The position numbers and the translations under genes were made by a program. Below, one piece after another: positions 34,954-46,507 of a DNA stretch of 64,000 nt. The stretch spans positions 494,978 to 558,977 of the forward strand of contig CALUXX010000001.1 in NCBI GenBank assembly GCA_944324845.1. The letters are read 5' to 3'. The DNA is from Candidatus Gastranaerophilales bacterium. GTDB taxonomy: Bacteria > Cyanobacteriota > Vampirovibrionia > Gastranaerophilales > Gastranaerophilaceae. The notes under the pieces were generated by a model. The model worked only from the letters and a program-made list of their open reading frames with translations. It searched no databases and was not told where the DNA came from. Numbering within the stretch: position 1 is the stretch's first letter; each line of letters begins with the position of its first letter.

Positions 34954-35853
34954 ATGAATTCAATAACAGATGAAATAGCTTCAAAATTTTTAGGTAAAAA
35001 AACTGAAGGGGCAAATGAATATAACCCTGAACTACTTGTGGCAGTTCCGAGAGAAGAAAACCGCAAACAATACAATATTGATTGCGACAAATTACCATTC
35101 TATGGAAATGATATTTGGCACGCTTTTGAATTTTCAGCAATGACACAAAATTCAATTCCAGTAACAAGAGTTCTGAAAATAAAATACAACTGCAACAGCA
35201 AATTTATCGTAGAATCTAAATCTCTAAAATTGTACTTAAACTCTTACAATATGAGAAGAATTGGCTCATCAATTAAGCAATGTTTAGAGTTATGCAAAAA
35301 GGATATTATAAAAGACTTAAGCCAAAAACTTCAAACTAATGTTGAGGTTGAATTTCTTGACAACAGAAATAAAACCGAAATTTTCGAAGACTTTCAAAAC
35401 ATTATGGAATTAGTCGATGAAAAAATTTTAAAAGTTTCAAAATTTAAAGAAGCTCCTGAAGTTTTAAAAGTCAAAACAACAGAAAAATTAACACCTCACT
35501 ATCTTATGTTTGATTCTTTGCGCTCAAATTGCAGAGTAACACACCAGCCTGACTTTGGAAGTGCATTTATATATTACAAATCTAAAAAACATATTGAAGA
35601 AAGCACTTTGGTAGAATATTTGGTATCTTTTCGTTCAGAATACCATTTTCATGAAGAATGCTGCGAAATGATTTTCAAAAGACTTTCTGATTTGCTGGAT
35701 AAAGATGATGAACTTATGGTTTGTGCTCTTTACACAAGAAGAGGTGGAATTAACATTTGTCCTGCAAGATTAAGCAACAACTTAAAAGCAGATGACAATA
35801 TAAATAAGTTAATGAACTTATCAGAATATGCTGCATATGGCATAAACCTTTAA
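34954..35853 (+). CDS. queF: NADPH-dependent 7-cyano-7-deazaguanine reductase (QueF, long form)
   Basis: Reduces preQ0 to preQ1 in queuosine biosynthesis. 299 residues, the two-subdomain (YqcD-long) form. QueF motif ESKSLKLYLNSY in the N half; catalytic Cys193 in SNCRVTHQPDFG, Asp200 following; SFRSEYHFHEECCE holds the substrate Glu and His. No preQ1 riboswitch hairpin could be recognised in the 94-base leader. Confidence 0.95.
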   Translation: MNSITDEIASKFLGKKTEGANEYNPELLVAVPREENRKQYNIDCDKLPFYGNDIWHAFEFSAMTQNSIPVTRVLKIKYNCNSKFIVESKSLKLYLNSYNMRRIGSSIKQCLELCKKDIIKDLSQKLQTNVEVEFLDNRNKTEIFEDFQNIMELVDEKILKVSKFKEAPEVLKVKTTEKLTPHYLMFDSLRSNCRVTHQPDFGSAFIYYKSKKHIEESTLVEYLVSFRSEYHFHEECCEMIFKRLSDLLDKDDELMVCALYTRRGGINICPARLSNNLKADDNINKLMNLSEYAAYGINL

Positions 35854-35868
35854 AAATGGGGATTTATA

Positions 35869-36216
35869 ATGAATAATAGAAACTTTGGTTCTCAAGGCGA
35901 AGATATTGCATGTGAATACCTTATCAAAAACGGATATAAGATATTAGAAAGAAACAAACATTTTTCGAGATTTTGTGAAATAGATATAATCGCTCAATAC
36001 AAAACAAAAACGATATTTATAGAAGTTAAAACCCGTAAAACCAACAGTTTTGGAAATCCATTAGAATCAATAACAAAAACAAAATTCAACAATATAAAAA
36101 CAGGCGTAATGTCATATTTGCAAGATAATAAGATTAAAGATTATCAAATTGATGCAATCGGAATAACTTTAGAACCTGAATTAAAAATTGAACATTTGAA
36201 AAACATATCTATTTAA
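35869..36216 (+). CDS. YraN family (UPF0102) endonuclease-fold protein
   Basis: 115 residues. GSQGEDIACEYLIKNGYKILERN, FCEIDIIAQYKTKTIFIEVKTRK is the PD-(D/E)XK-like core (Glu-Ile-Asp ... Glu-Val-Lys), QDNKIKDYQIDAIGI closes it. Function unresolved in the family; holds nuclease-like residues. Starts 15 bases after queF, so likely cotranscribed. Confidence 0.93.
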   Translation: MNNRNFGSQGEDIACEYLIKNGYKILERNKHFSRFCEIDIIAQYKTKTIFIEVKTRKTNSFGNPLESITKTKFNNIKTGVMSYLQDNKIKDYQIDAIGITLEPELKIEHLKNISI

Positions 36217-36272
36217 TTATTTTTATTGTAAAATTATAAAACTTGATACGGATATATTTAAGGAGAAAAAGA

Positions 36273-37109
36273 ATGTTAAGCGGACCTTTTTTAGATAGAA
36301 ACTGGATGGCACAAAACCCTGATTATGAAACTTCAGATATAGTAATGCTGGGATTACCGTTTGATGGGACAGTATCATATCGTTCAGGCTCGAGATTTGC
36401 TCCCGAACAGATAAGACTTGCCAGTTGGGGTTTGGAAGAATATTCACCATTATTTGATAAAGAACTTGCAGATGTAAATTTTCATGATGCAGGGGATCTT
36501 GAATTTCCGCTTGGCAACACTTATAAAACACTTGATCAAATAGAGCAAAATGTTCGTGAAATATACAAAGATGGTAAAAGAGTTTTCGGAATTGGCGGAG
36601 AGCATCTTGTAACTTTACCTGAAGTAAAGGCAGCATTTGAATTTTACAAAGACTTAGCTGTCGTTCACTTTGATGCCCATACGGATTTGAGAGAAGAATA
36701 TATGGGTGAAGAGATGTCACATAGTGCGGTTATCAGACACATTTCAAAATTTGTTAATCCGAAAAACATCAAACAAATAGGTATTCGCTCAGGAATGAAA
36801 GAAGAATGGGAATTTATGAAAGAACACAACACACGTTGTCATAAATACTCAGATATTGACGAATTAAAAGGGAAACCTATATTTGTAACAGTAGATTTAG
36901 ATTGTCTTGATACATCAATTATGCCGGGCACCGGAACCCCTGAAGCCGGCGGAATGACATTTAATGAACTTGCAGGATGGTTTAAATATCTAAAAGATTT
37001 CAATATCATCGGTGCTGATGTTGTAGAATTAGCTCCTGATTATGATGCAAGCGGAGCTTCTACGGCTGTTGCGACAAAGGTTATTAGAGAATTACTAATG
37101 GCAATGTAA
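36273..37109 (+). CDS. speB: Agmatinase/ureohydrolase
   Basis: Hydrolyses agmatine to putrescine and urea at a binuclear Mn site. Start set at 36273 (SD aaggag, 7-base spacing); an in-frame ATG ten codons upstream precedes the SD. 278 residues. Metal ligands: His in GGEHLVTLPEV, the HFDAHTDLRE block, and VDLDCLDTSIMPGTGTPE. GADVVELAPDYD is the closing strand. Arginase is less likely as the length and GTGTPEAGG fit agmatinase; no arginine decarboxylase is in view. Confidence 0.92.
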   Translation: MLSGPFLDRNWMAQNPDYETSDIVMLGLPFDGTVSYRSGSRFAPEQIRLASWGLEEYSPLFDKELADVNFHDAGDLEFPLGNTYKTLDQIEQNVREIYKDGKRVFGIGGEHLVTLPEVKAAFEFYKDLAVVHFDAHTDLREEYMGEEMSHSAVIRHISKFVNPKNIKQIGIRSGMKEEWEFMKEHNTRCHKYSDIDELKGKPIFVTVDLDCLDTSIMPGTGTPEAGGMTFNELAGWFKYLKDFNIIGADVVELAPDYDASGASTAVATKVIRELLMAM

Positions 37110-37187
37110 AAGGTATTGGAAAATATAAATTTTAAAAAGTATTATGTAATAAATTAGGGATATCAAAAACTAATTTGTCATATATAA

Positions 37188-39185
<1,998 letters not shown>

Positions 39186-39206
39186 AATAGTGAGGAATAT
39201 AAATAT

Positions 39207-39689
39207 ATGAAGATAGTTCAAATAGAAGGTATAAAAGGTATAATTACAGCAGTTTTTGTATGTGCTTGCGCCTTTGCCGGGTTTGTAATTTCCCCTGGAT
39301 ATGCTGCAATGTATTTATGGAACAAATATTTGGCTCAACCATATATGTTTCCAACACTATCATTATTTCAAGGTGTTTTATTATGGGGAATTATTGTAAT
39401 AACTTATTTTATCGTTACAAAAAACGGATTTGCTTTGTCATTAAAAAATACCCCTGAAATGAGTGATGAAGAATTGAATTCTATAATCAAAAGTGCAAAA
39501 ATCAACGCACAAATGCGAATGATGAATCGTATAATTTCAAAATCTGATAAAATAGATTTAAAAAACCACAAAAACGAAGAACATTCAGCAGAAGGTAAGG
39601 AAGCATCTTTTGTATCTAAACCTTTAAATTTCAGAACCAACCAAAATACAGATAAGTCTGAAGAAGATTCTGTTTCAAAAATAAAATAA
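39207..39689 (+). CDS. Two-helix membrane protein
   Basis: 160 residues, not recognised. Hydrophobic helices about 10-37 (KGIITAVFVCACAFAGFVISPG) and 48-69 (LFQGVLLWGIIVITYFIVTK), then a cytoplasmic acidic, then Lys/Ser-rich tail of about 85 residues (MSDEELNSIIKSAK...). It sits 21 bases after ligA and 22 before the SIMPL gene, so an operon is plausible. Confidence 0.7.
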   Translation: MKIVQIEGIKGIITAVFVCACAFAGFVISPGYAAMYLWNKYLAQPYMFPTLSLFQGVLLWGIIVITYFIVTKNGFALSLKNTPEMSDEELNSIIKSAKINAQMRMMNRIISKSDKIDLKNHKNEEHSAEGKEASFVSKPLNFRTNQNTDKSEEDSVSKIK

Positions 39690-39711
39690 GAAGATTAAAC
39701 AAGGAGGTATT

Positions 39712-40470
39712 ATGAAAAGATTTTTAACTGCAACTTTATTATGCTCTGCATTATTTATTACACCTGCAACAACTATTGCAAATGCAGGAACAGTAAATAA
39801 TGAAGCACAAAGAGGTTATATTTCAGTTTCTTACACAACTGAAAAGAAAGTTTCTCCAGACACCGTAGAAATCTCTATAGCCGTAAAAACTGACAGCAAA
39901 AGTTCTATAAAAGATGCATCCACAAAGAATAAAGAAATTTCAGATAAAATATATGAATATTTAAAATCTGTTATTGATCCTGCAAATGATGATTATGTAA
40001 GAACAACAAACTATTCTGCAAACCCAACATATAATTATATCAATGGAAAAAGGACTTTTGATAAATATGAAGTGTCAAACAACGTAATTGTTCATACAAA
40101 AAAAATCGACAAAATATCTCAAATGATAGAAAAATCACTTTCACTAGGAGCAACTAACGTTGACAGTTTGAGTTTCAGCTTGGCACAAAAAGATCAATAT
40201 TGCGCAGATTTATTATCCAGTGCAACTAAAAATGCAAAACAAAGAGCAGAAGTAATTGCAACTGCAGCAAATACGTCAATTACCGGCATTAAAAATATCA
40301 ATACTTCTTGCACTGTAAATGCAGCACCATCACCAAGATATATGTATTCAAATGCAAAAATGCTATCTTTGGATTCTGCTGGAGCTGCTGAAGCTGGTGG
40401 TGTAGGTAATATTGAATCTGGTCTTGTTACTATTTATTCAAATGTAAATGCAGATTTCTTTGTTAAATAA
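39712..40470 (+). CDS. SIMPL-domain (DUF541) secreted protein
   Basis: 252 residues. Signal peptide MKRFLTATLLCSALFITPATTIANA, cleavage near 26. Mature part is the SIMPL domain: GYISVSYTTEKKVSPDTVEISIAVKTDS, an amphipathic Ala/Lys-rich helix (DKIYEYLKSV), a YEVSNNVIVHTK strand and a C-terminal VTIYSNVNADFFV strand. The family includes periplasmic proteins linked to oxidative stress (YggE). Strong SD (aaggaggt) and terminator close the unit. Confidence 0.88.
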   Translation: MKRFLTATLLCSALFITPATTIANAGTVNNEAQRGYISVSYTTEKKVSPDTVEISIAVKTDSKSSIKDASTKNKEISDKIYEYLKSVIDPANDDYVRTTNYSANPTYNYINGKRTFDKYEVSNNVIVHTKKIDKISQMIEKSLSLGATNVDSLSFSLAQKDQYCADLLSSATKNAKQRAEVIATAANTSITGIKNINTSCTVNAAPSPRYMYSNAKMLSLDSAGAAEAGGVGNIESGLVTIYSNVNADFFVK

Positions 40471-40486
40471 TAAAGACTTAAGCCCC

Positions 40487-40521
40487 AAAAAAGAACCCAT
40501 ATATAATATGGGTTCTTTTTT
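40487..40521. terminator. Intrinsic terminator between convergent genes
   Basis: 14-bp stem (40487-40500 with 40508-40521), core GAACCCAT/ATGGGTTC, loop atataat, A6 and T7 flanks. Confidence 0.92.
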
Positions 40522-40545
40522 TATATAAAAATACTTTATATAAAA

Positions 40546-40794
40546 CTATTTTTTATCATTATTATATATTCTTTTGCCTCCATTTAACCAAGGCGCAGCT
40601 TCCAAATCATCTACATTATATTTCAATAGAAAATCATCACCTGATGTTGGATAAGCTTGGTTATTATTAGTTCTTACCGCAGTAGAACTGCTTGTTGATG
40701 CGGGTTTCTTTGCAGCAGGCTTTTTAACTGTTGCAGCAAAGGTTACTTGCGTCAAAAACATTGTTAATGTGAGTATTAAGGCAAACTTTTTCAT
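40546..40794 (-). CDS. Small secreted protein
   Basis: 82 residues. Signal MKKFALILTLTMFLTQVTFAA (cleavage near 21), then Lys-Pro-Ala-Ala-Lys-Lys-Pro-like and Ser/Thr linker, and the ordered tail DDFLLKYNVDDLEAAPWLNGGKRIYNNDKK. No family recognised. SD aggaga before the ATG. 30 bases downstream of apt on the same strand. Confidence 0.7.
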   Translation of the reverse strand: MKKFALILTLTMFLTQVTFAATVKKPAAKKPASTSSSTAVRTNNNQAYPTSGDDFLLKYNVDDLEAAPWLNGGKRIYNNDKK

Positions 40795-40824
40795 CTTATA
40801 TCTCCTGATAGTTTAGTTTATATA

Positions 40825-41358
40825 CTAGTATTTTAACATAGAAACAACGTTTCCGCAATCATTCAATTTATCTATGCCGTGCAAATCTAATAATTCAATT
40901 AAGAATGCAACACCTACTACATTTCCGCCGGCTCTTTTTACCAACTTGCAAGCAGCTTCCGCTGTTCCGCCAGTTGCCAATAAATCATCAACTACTAAAA
41001 CATTTGCACCTTCTGGTATTGCATCTGCGTGAATTTCAATAGAATTTGAACCATATTCAAGATCGTATGTTTCTTTAATTGTTTTTGCAGGTAATTTGTT
41101 TGGTTTTCTAACTGGAATAAATCCACAATTTAATTTATATGCCATTGGCATTCCAAATATAAAACCTCGGCTTTCAATTCCGGCAATATAATCTATTTTT
41201 ATACCGCTATATTGTTCACACAAGTAATCAACCATAAATTTAAGAGTTTCAGCATCATTTAATGCTGTTGTAATATCTCTAAATATAATACCTTCTTTTG
41301 GAAAATCCTTTACGGCTCTAATTCTATTTTTTACGTCTTCAACTGTAATTACGGTCAT
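40825..41358 (-). CDS. apt: Adenine phosphoribosyltransferase
   Basis: Salvages adenine to AMP with PRPP. 177 residues. FPKEGIIFRDITT and the PRPP loop VLVVDDLLATGGTA are family-exact; ESRGFIFG is the flexible-loop region. It follows the glycosyltransferase by 14 bases in the same direction. PRPP would come from prs at 46508. Confidence 0.97.
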   Translation of the reverse strand: MTVITVEDVKNRIRAVKDFPKEGIIFRDITTALNDAETLKFMVDYLCEQYSGIKIDYIAGIESRGFIFGMPMAYKLNCGFIPVRKPNKLPAKTIKETYDLEYGSNSIEIHADAIPEGANVLVVDDLLATGGTAEAACKLVKRAGGNVVGVAFLIELLDLHGIDKLNDCGNVVSMLKY

Positions 41359-41372
41359 TTATTTCTCCTATT

Positions 41373-42743
41373 CTATCTTGTTATTAACAACTTCTTCAAT
41401 TCTTCTTTTGCTTGTTTTAATTTAGCTTTTGCTTTTTGTATTGCGTGCTCGTGCTGAATTAATCCGTGAGTAGTCTTACCCCAATTCATATCTTTTTTCA
41501 TAAATAATATTTTAGTCCCGATAAATAACACAAGTGGGAACCATATTATCAAAAGATACACAGAAGTATAAACCGATTGAATTAAGGCATCCATTCTTGG
41601 GGTATTATCATATCTTCTCAAACTATATCTACAAGCCATTAAAAAGCCTAAGCCAATTATACATCCCATAATTATTGAAGACATAAGAATATGAGGTGGA
41701 GCTTCTTTTAATACAATTTTTGATAATAAAATCCCAATTTCTATAATAAACCAAGCTGGCATTATAAATTCAGAAATATAAGCAATCATATCAACTCTAA
41801 CACGCATAGACATTTTTTTAGAAGTAAGAATATCACCAAAATATTCAAGATATCTTCTGATTGTACCTTCAAGCCATCTTCTTCTTTGTTTATAAAGCGG
41901 GAATAAATACATAATTCCTTCTTCATAAACAGCAGTATCCGCACAAAATCTAATATCCCAACCTTTGATATGCAATCTGGTTGACATATCAAGGTCATCA
42001 GTAATTGTATAATTATTCCAACCACCAATATCTTCAAGCGCAGCTCTTTTTATAAGTTCACCATTTCCTCGAAGTTCAACAGCTCCCTTTACGGAATCTC
42101 TACCGACTTGGAAATGTGTATCCATTGTCATTTCATTATTTTGACATCTGGTTAATATGTTTACGTCTTTATTTCTGACAATTTTTCTTGCTTGAACAGC
42201 TCCAACATCTTTTGGCTCTAATTCATAAACTAAATTAGTTAAAAAATCAGGTTCCATGGTTGCATCAGCATCAAAAACAAGAATAGCTTCACCTTTTGCA
42301 AACTGCAAAGCATCATTTAATACTGCAGATTTTCCTGGAAAAGCATCTTTAGGACGAATAAAAGCTTTTATTTTGTCAGGATGCTCTTCTTCTAAGCGTT
42401 TTAACACAATAGCTGTATTATCAGTACTTCTATCATCTATAGCTATTATTTCGAAATTTGGATAATCTAAATTCAATACAGTTTTTACAGTATTTTCAAT
42501 AACTGATTCCTCATTATGAGAAGGAATTAAAATACTTACAAAAGGTTTATAATTTTCATTTTTTAAATGTGGTTGCTGTTGTTCTTGCCTTTGTTTGATT
42601 TTATAAGCAATATTTGTGGCTATAGCATAAGCAGCCATTAAGCAAACAAGAAGTGCTAAACCCCATTCTGTATAGCTTTGAAATATATAGATAAAAAGTG
42701 TTAGTCCAATAACAATTAAAAATAATAATATTCGCTCTTTCAT
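41373..42743 (-). CDS. Family 2 glycosyltransferase, processive membrane type
   Basis: 456 residues. Two N-terminal helices (about 4-40), cytosolic GT-A domain with VSILIPSHNEE, DDRSTD, DxD as DADAT, TDDLDMSTR acceptor loop and QRRRW (processive synthase signature), then helices at 315-335, 345-365 and 395-420. Layout fits poly-beta-1,6-GlcNAc, hyaluronan or cellulose-type synthases that export a polymer. No BcsB/PgaB-like partners adjacent, so the product is unknown. A basic Lys-rich tail closes it. Confidence 0.9.
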   Translation of the reverse strand: MKERILLFLIVIGLTLFIYIFQSYTEWGLALLVCLMAAYAIATNIAYKIKQRQEQQQPHLKNENYKPFVSILIPSHNEESVIENTVKTVLNLDYPNFEIIAIDDRSTDNTAIVLKRLEEEHPDKIKAFIRPKDAFPGKSAVLNDALQFAKGEAILVFDADATMEPDFLTNLVYELEPKDVGAVQARKIVRNKDVNILTRCQNNEMTMDTHFQVGRDSVKGAVELRGNGELIKRAALEDIGGWNNYTITDDLDMSTRLHIKGWDIRFCADTAVYEEGIMYLFPLYKQRRRWLEGTIRRYLEYFGDILTSKKMSMRVRVDMIAYISEFIMPAWFIIEIGILLSKIVLKEAPPHILMSSIIMGCIIGLGFLMACRYSLRRYDNTPRMDALIQSVYTSVYLLIIWFPLVLFIGTKILFMKKDMNWGKTTHGLIQHEHAIQKAKAKLKQAKEELKKLLITR

Positions 42744-42844
42744 ACCCTATCAAATCCCAATATCACTATAAATATATATTAACAAAAAAGTATTAAATAA
42801 CGCACATTTTTAAACAGATTGATACAATAATTTATTTTTACAAT

Positions 42845-42877
42845 AAAAAGGGTATAACTTACATAGTTATACCTTTT
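42845..42877 (-). terminator. Intrinsic terminator of the PfkB gene
   Basis: Arms 42845-42859 and 42864-42877 with one bulged G, loop about 4 bases; A/T-rich flanks give a U-run on the minus strand. Confidence 0.85.
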
Positions 42878-42891
42878 TATAAACTTAAACA

Positions 42892-43941
42892 TTAAACATT
42901 TTCTATTTTGCAAGTATAATCAGGATTTTTCTCCATCGCATCCAATATTTGATCAAAGGTTAGCAAACCTTCTGTCGCTCCGAATTGAGATACAACGCCT
43001 GTCGCATTTATAGATGCTGCAAGAAGGGATTTTTCTATATTATGATCAAATTTACTTAATGCGGCACAAAAAGTAGAGGCAAAAGCATCACCAGAACCCA
43101 ATGTAGAACGTACAGGGCCATCAAAAGTCGGGCAATAATAGTATTTCTTACCATCATAAGCATAAGCACCTGCCCCACCATCTGTGATTACAATGATTTG
43201 ATAATCATTATATCTTAAAGATTCAAACATTGCTTTTAAGTCAGGATGAATTAGCATATGTGAAAATTTTTCATCTTTTGTATCAGGTCTTAATAAAATA
43301 CCTGTTGCCATAGAAGCTTCCTCCTTATTCATTACAACAATATGTGCATATTTAAGAATTTTTTTCAAATAATTTAAGCCTTTTTTTATTCCTGTAGAAC
43401 CGGCGTTAAAGCATACATACACACCATTATCTTCGGCAAACTGAACAATATCATCTAAAACTTTATTACTATCCCCGTTTAGCGGAGCAATATAAAGTAG
43501 TTTTGCAGCCTTAATTGCATCATAATTAATTTCATTTTCTTTAATATGCCCATTGGCCCCCCTATGAGCCAAAACGGTTCTATCACCTTCAAAGCTTGTA
43601 AGGATTATCGAAAAACCAGTAGTATCATTTTTATCTTGAATAACAGAAGATAAATCTACATTTCTTGACTTGAAAAAATTAAAAATTCCTTGAGAATATA
43701 TATCATCACCAACTTTGAAAATTGCACCGGTAGAAAAACCTAAATTTGCAAAATTAGTTGCAGTATTAACTCCTCCGCCACCAACATTTGACGCAAAATC
43801 ATTAACTTCGATTTTTGCACCATATTCATAACTCATAAACTCTCTTTTTTTAGCTTTTTGTCTGACTGAAACAATACTAGCATCATCACACTCGACAAAA
43901 ACATCCATTGTGGCACTTCCAATTGTTATTACGTCACTCAT
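42892..43941 (-). CDS. PfkB-family carbohydrate/nucleoside kinase
   Basis: 349 residues. Substrate motif GGGGVNTATNFANLGF near 52-67 and ATP motif STLGSGDAFASTFCAAL with catalytic Asp in GSGD. Ribokinase-like lid, VVMNKEEASMATGI. Substrate (ribose, fructose, adenosine or other) cannot be set from the motifs. Flanked by GT2 and the 802-residue protein; probably monocistronic. Confidence 0.9.
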   Translation of the reverse strand: MSDVITIGSATMDVFVECDDASIVSVRQKAKKREFMSYEYGAKIEVNDFASNVGGGGVNTATNFANLGFSTGAIFKVGDDIYSQGIFNFFKSRNVDLSSVIQDKNDTTGFSIILTSFEGDRTVLAHRGANGHIKENEINYDAIKAAKLLYIAPLNGDSNKVLDDIVQFAEDNGVYVCFNAGSTGIKKGLNYLKKILKYAHIVVMNKEEASMATGILLRPDTKDEKFSHMLIHPDLKAMFESLRYNDYQIIVITDGGAGAYAYDGKKYYYCPTFDGPVRSTLGSGDAFASTFCAALSKFDHNIEKSLLAASINATGVVSQFGATEGLLTFDQILDAMEKNPDYTCKIENV

Positions 43942-44052
43942 TCTTATATCCTCCTATGCCAATTCTACCACAAATTGTAAATTTATGTTAAACGTTGGCA
44001 AAATTTTTCATTTACGGGCTATTATACATTATAATTAAACAAGGTACTAATT

Positions 44053-46461
44053 ATGAAAATTCAAAATATACAAATTTACTCCCCAAACAAGAATATACAA
44101 ACAAAAAGAAATAACACCCCAAATATTGAATACGCTAACTCGCCTATTCAAAAACAACAATCCGACCTGAAAAGTTTTGCATATCAGGATTTTAATATAA
44201 ATTTTACAGGAAGAACTCCTGAAAACTTCTACGAGCAAGAATTCAACAAACAAAACATGCCGGAATCAATGAAAGAATACCTGGATTTTGATTACGAAAC
44301 AAGAAAACATATTCCACCGGAACAAATGATGAATGAAGTTTTCAAATACATAGAACTTGCTGATAAATTAGAAGATGTTAAAGAAATTTACCCAAATGAA
44401 AAACTTTTCAAATCATTACACGAAAACCACCAACAAAACAGAACAACCATTCTTGGTGAAATTAAAATGGCTAAAGAAATGTCCAATGAACCTTTACTAA
44501 AAGATGGAAGTGATGATTTAGGTTTATATATCCTAAAGAAAATCTATCTTAATGGAAAAACAGTAAAAGAAATAAACAAAGATTTCTACGATAATGACAT
44601 GAATGAAGCATACAAAGGTATTATTACTCGTCCGATAGACTCAAAAACAACCGCAGCCTACGGAATTCAATACCCTAAAACTCCATTTTGGAATTCATTT
44701 ATTGCAACAAGGGAAGAGTACAAAAAGTTTTTCGTAGCACTTCCTAAAAATTCAACAAACCCAGCCGTAAGAATAAAACATGAAGAAAATGCAACAAAAA
44801 CCCCAATTCAAAAGCAAGCAAATAACGAACCCATAAAAGCAAAACCAAGAGTTAGAAAGTACAAAATTAAAGATTATCAGAAAAAACAACTCACCAACGA
44901 CATAAAAGACACTAAAGGTGACATTCAGGAAGTCGAAAAGAAAATTCGTAAAAGATTTGCAAAAGATGATCCTGAAGCCTCATTTATTGTTAAATATTTA
45001 AGCCCAATCATGGCTGTTGCTGCCGATAGGGTTCATCTATCACAAGAAATGAAAGATTTTTGTGAAGCTGAAAAAATTAACAGCAAAAGTGCGGATAATG
45101 AATATATGTTCACTCGTTTTTGGAAGAAAAACCCACATATATTGGATTATTATGCCCAAAGTATTACAGATACTATAGATATGTTTGAAGATTTGTACGG
45201 AGAAGGCGGTTTTATTCCTATAAACAAAGATTTAGAAATTGTTAACCCAGATTCTAAAAACCAAACCATTATTGATAGGGTTTCACCGGAATTTCTAGAA
45301 CTTCTTGACTATACCCAAACAATAGCTCCAGAAAGAGAAAAAGAGTATCAAAAACACAATGAACAACAAAAATTATGGGACGAATACTTTATAAACAAAT
45401 ACGGAATTCCACAAGAAGAACCAACAACAAGTATTGAAACAACTCAACAAATTTCAAAACCGGAAAAGCCACAAAACATTGAACAACCAACAAAAATTGA
45501 AACCCAACAACTAACCTCGGCTGAAATTCAAAAACAATTTATGAATACAATTCGAAGGAAAGCTGAAATTTACCCTGATATATATGCAGAAAAGTACCTT
45601 AACTTTATCCAAAAGAACAGAGAAATTGATAATGAATATAAGCTTGCTTATCTATATTACCTAGGCAATAGCAAAACAAATAACTCAAAACTCACTCGAG
45701 AAGAGTTCTATGACAAATTTTATAATATAGAAGAAAAATTTATTGGAGAAAATGAGGCAAACAGTATAATTGCAAAATGCGCAATTATCGATACGTTTTC
45801 TAAAAACAAATATAAGGATGCAAGATTATACAGTGCAAATACTTATGATTTACCAAACATTGATAAAAGTGAAAAGGTATTTCTTCCTTTTATCAAACAG
45901 CACAAAACAGAACTTAACAGATTATATATGGCTTATCAAAAGCCACTGAAACCATCTGAAAAAGAACAAGTTATAGATGAGATGATGCATCTGATTGAAA
46001 TATATAAAAGACCTGAAGAAACAGTTGAAGACAGTAATTCTACAGTGCTTGAAATGATGCACGATGCATATAAAAACCCTCTAAGAAAAAGATATATTAG
46101 AGAATTCCTAAAAAAAGCAACAGAAAATAACGTTCCCCAACTAAAACTCCTAACAAAAAGAGATTCCAACTTTACAGAAGAAGAACAAATAGGCAGATTC
46201 GAAAATGTATTCTTACCTATAAATGCTGATTTAATAATCAATTCAGGGCTACTATTACTTGTTATGGTTGGAAAAGAAAACTTCCAACAACACGTTAATA
46301 AACTCAATGATGAAATAAAAATGCACCTTATTAAACAAGAACTAAGAATGACATCACAACAAAAAGAATTTTATGAAATAACTCTAAATGATGTCAAAAA
46401 TAATCCTAAATTAATAGATAAGTTTTCTTTTATAGATATTGATAAAAAAACTAAACACTAA
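44053..46461 (+). CDS. Large uncharacterised protein with N-terminal NINFTGR motif
   Basis: 802 residues, no signal peptide or membrane helix. The first 55 residues are Asn/Gln/Lys-rich and end in NINFTGR (48-54), a motif found near the N terminus of many proteins of this lineage; NPNFGAL at 28151 is a relative. Beyond it, mostly charged alpha-helical segments: 60-240, a Lys/Glu coiled section (270-320), a Pro/Thr/Gln linker (455-490), and a C-terminal helical domain (495-800). No catalytic motif. The layout suggests a structural, adhesive or secreted effector protein; that is speculation. Confidence 0.7.
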   Translation: MKIQNIQIYSPNKNIQTKRNNTPNIEYANSPIQKQQSDLKSFAYQDFNINFTGRTPENFYEQEFNKQNMPESMKEYLDFDYETRKHIPPEQMMNEVFKYIELADKLEDVKEIYPNEKLFKSLHENHQQNRTTILGEIKMAKEMSNEPLLKDGSDDLGLYILKKIYLNGKTVKEINKDFYDNDMNEAYKGIITRPIDSKTTAAYGIQYPKTPFWNSFIATREEYKKFFVALPKNSTNPAVRIKHEENATKTPIQKQANNEPIKAKPRVRKYKIKDYQKKQLTNDIKDTKGDIQEVEKKIRKRFAKDDPEASFIVKYLSPIMAVAADRVHLSQEMKDFCEAEKINSKSADNEYMFTRFWKKNPHILDYYAQSITDTIDMFEDLYGEGGFIPINKDLEIVNPDSKNQTIIDRVSPEFLELLDYTQTIAPEREKEYQKHNEQQKLWDEYFINKYGIPQEEPTTSIETTQQISKPEKPQNIEQPTKIETQQLTSAEIQKQFMNTIRRKAEIYPDIYAEKYLNFIQKNREIDNEYKLAYLYYLGNSKTNNSKLTREEFYDKFYNIEEKFIGENEANSIIAKCAIIDTFSKNKYKDARLYSANTYDLPNIDKSEKVFLPFIKQHKTELNRLYMAYQKPLKPSEKEQVIDEMMHLIEIYKRPEETVEDSNSTVLEMMHDAYKNPLRKRYIREFLKKATENNVPQLKLLTKRDSNFTEEEQIGRFENVFLPINADLIINSGLLLLVMVGKENFQQHVNKLNDEIKMHLIKQELRMTSQQKEFYEITLNDVKNNPKLIDKFSFIDIDKKTKH

Positions 46462-46492
46462 AAAAGCTTCTCTGATATAGAGAAGCTTTTTT
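46460..46492. terminator. Intrinsic terminator between 802-residue gene and prs
   Basis: 14-bp stem (46460-46473 with 46479-46492), core GCTTCTCT/AGAGAAGC, loop gatat, flanked by A's and T's; serves both convergent genes. Confidence 0.92.
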
Positions 46493-46507
46493 ATATATAA
46501 TAACTAA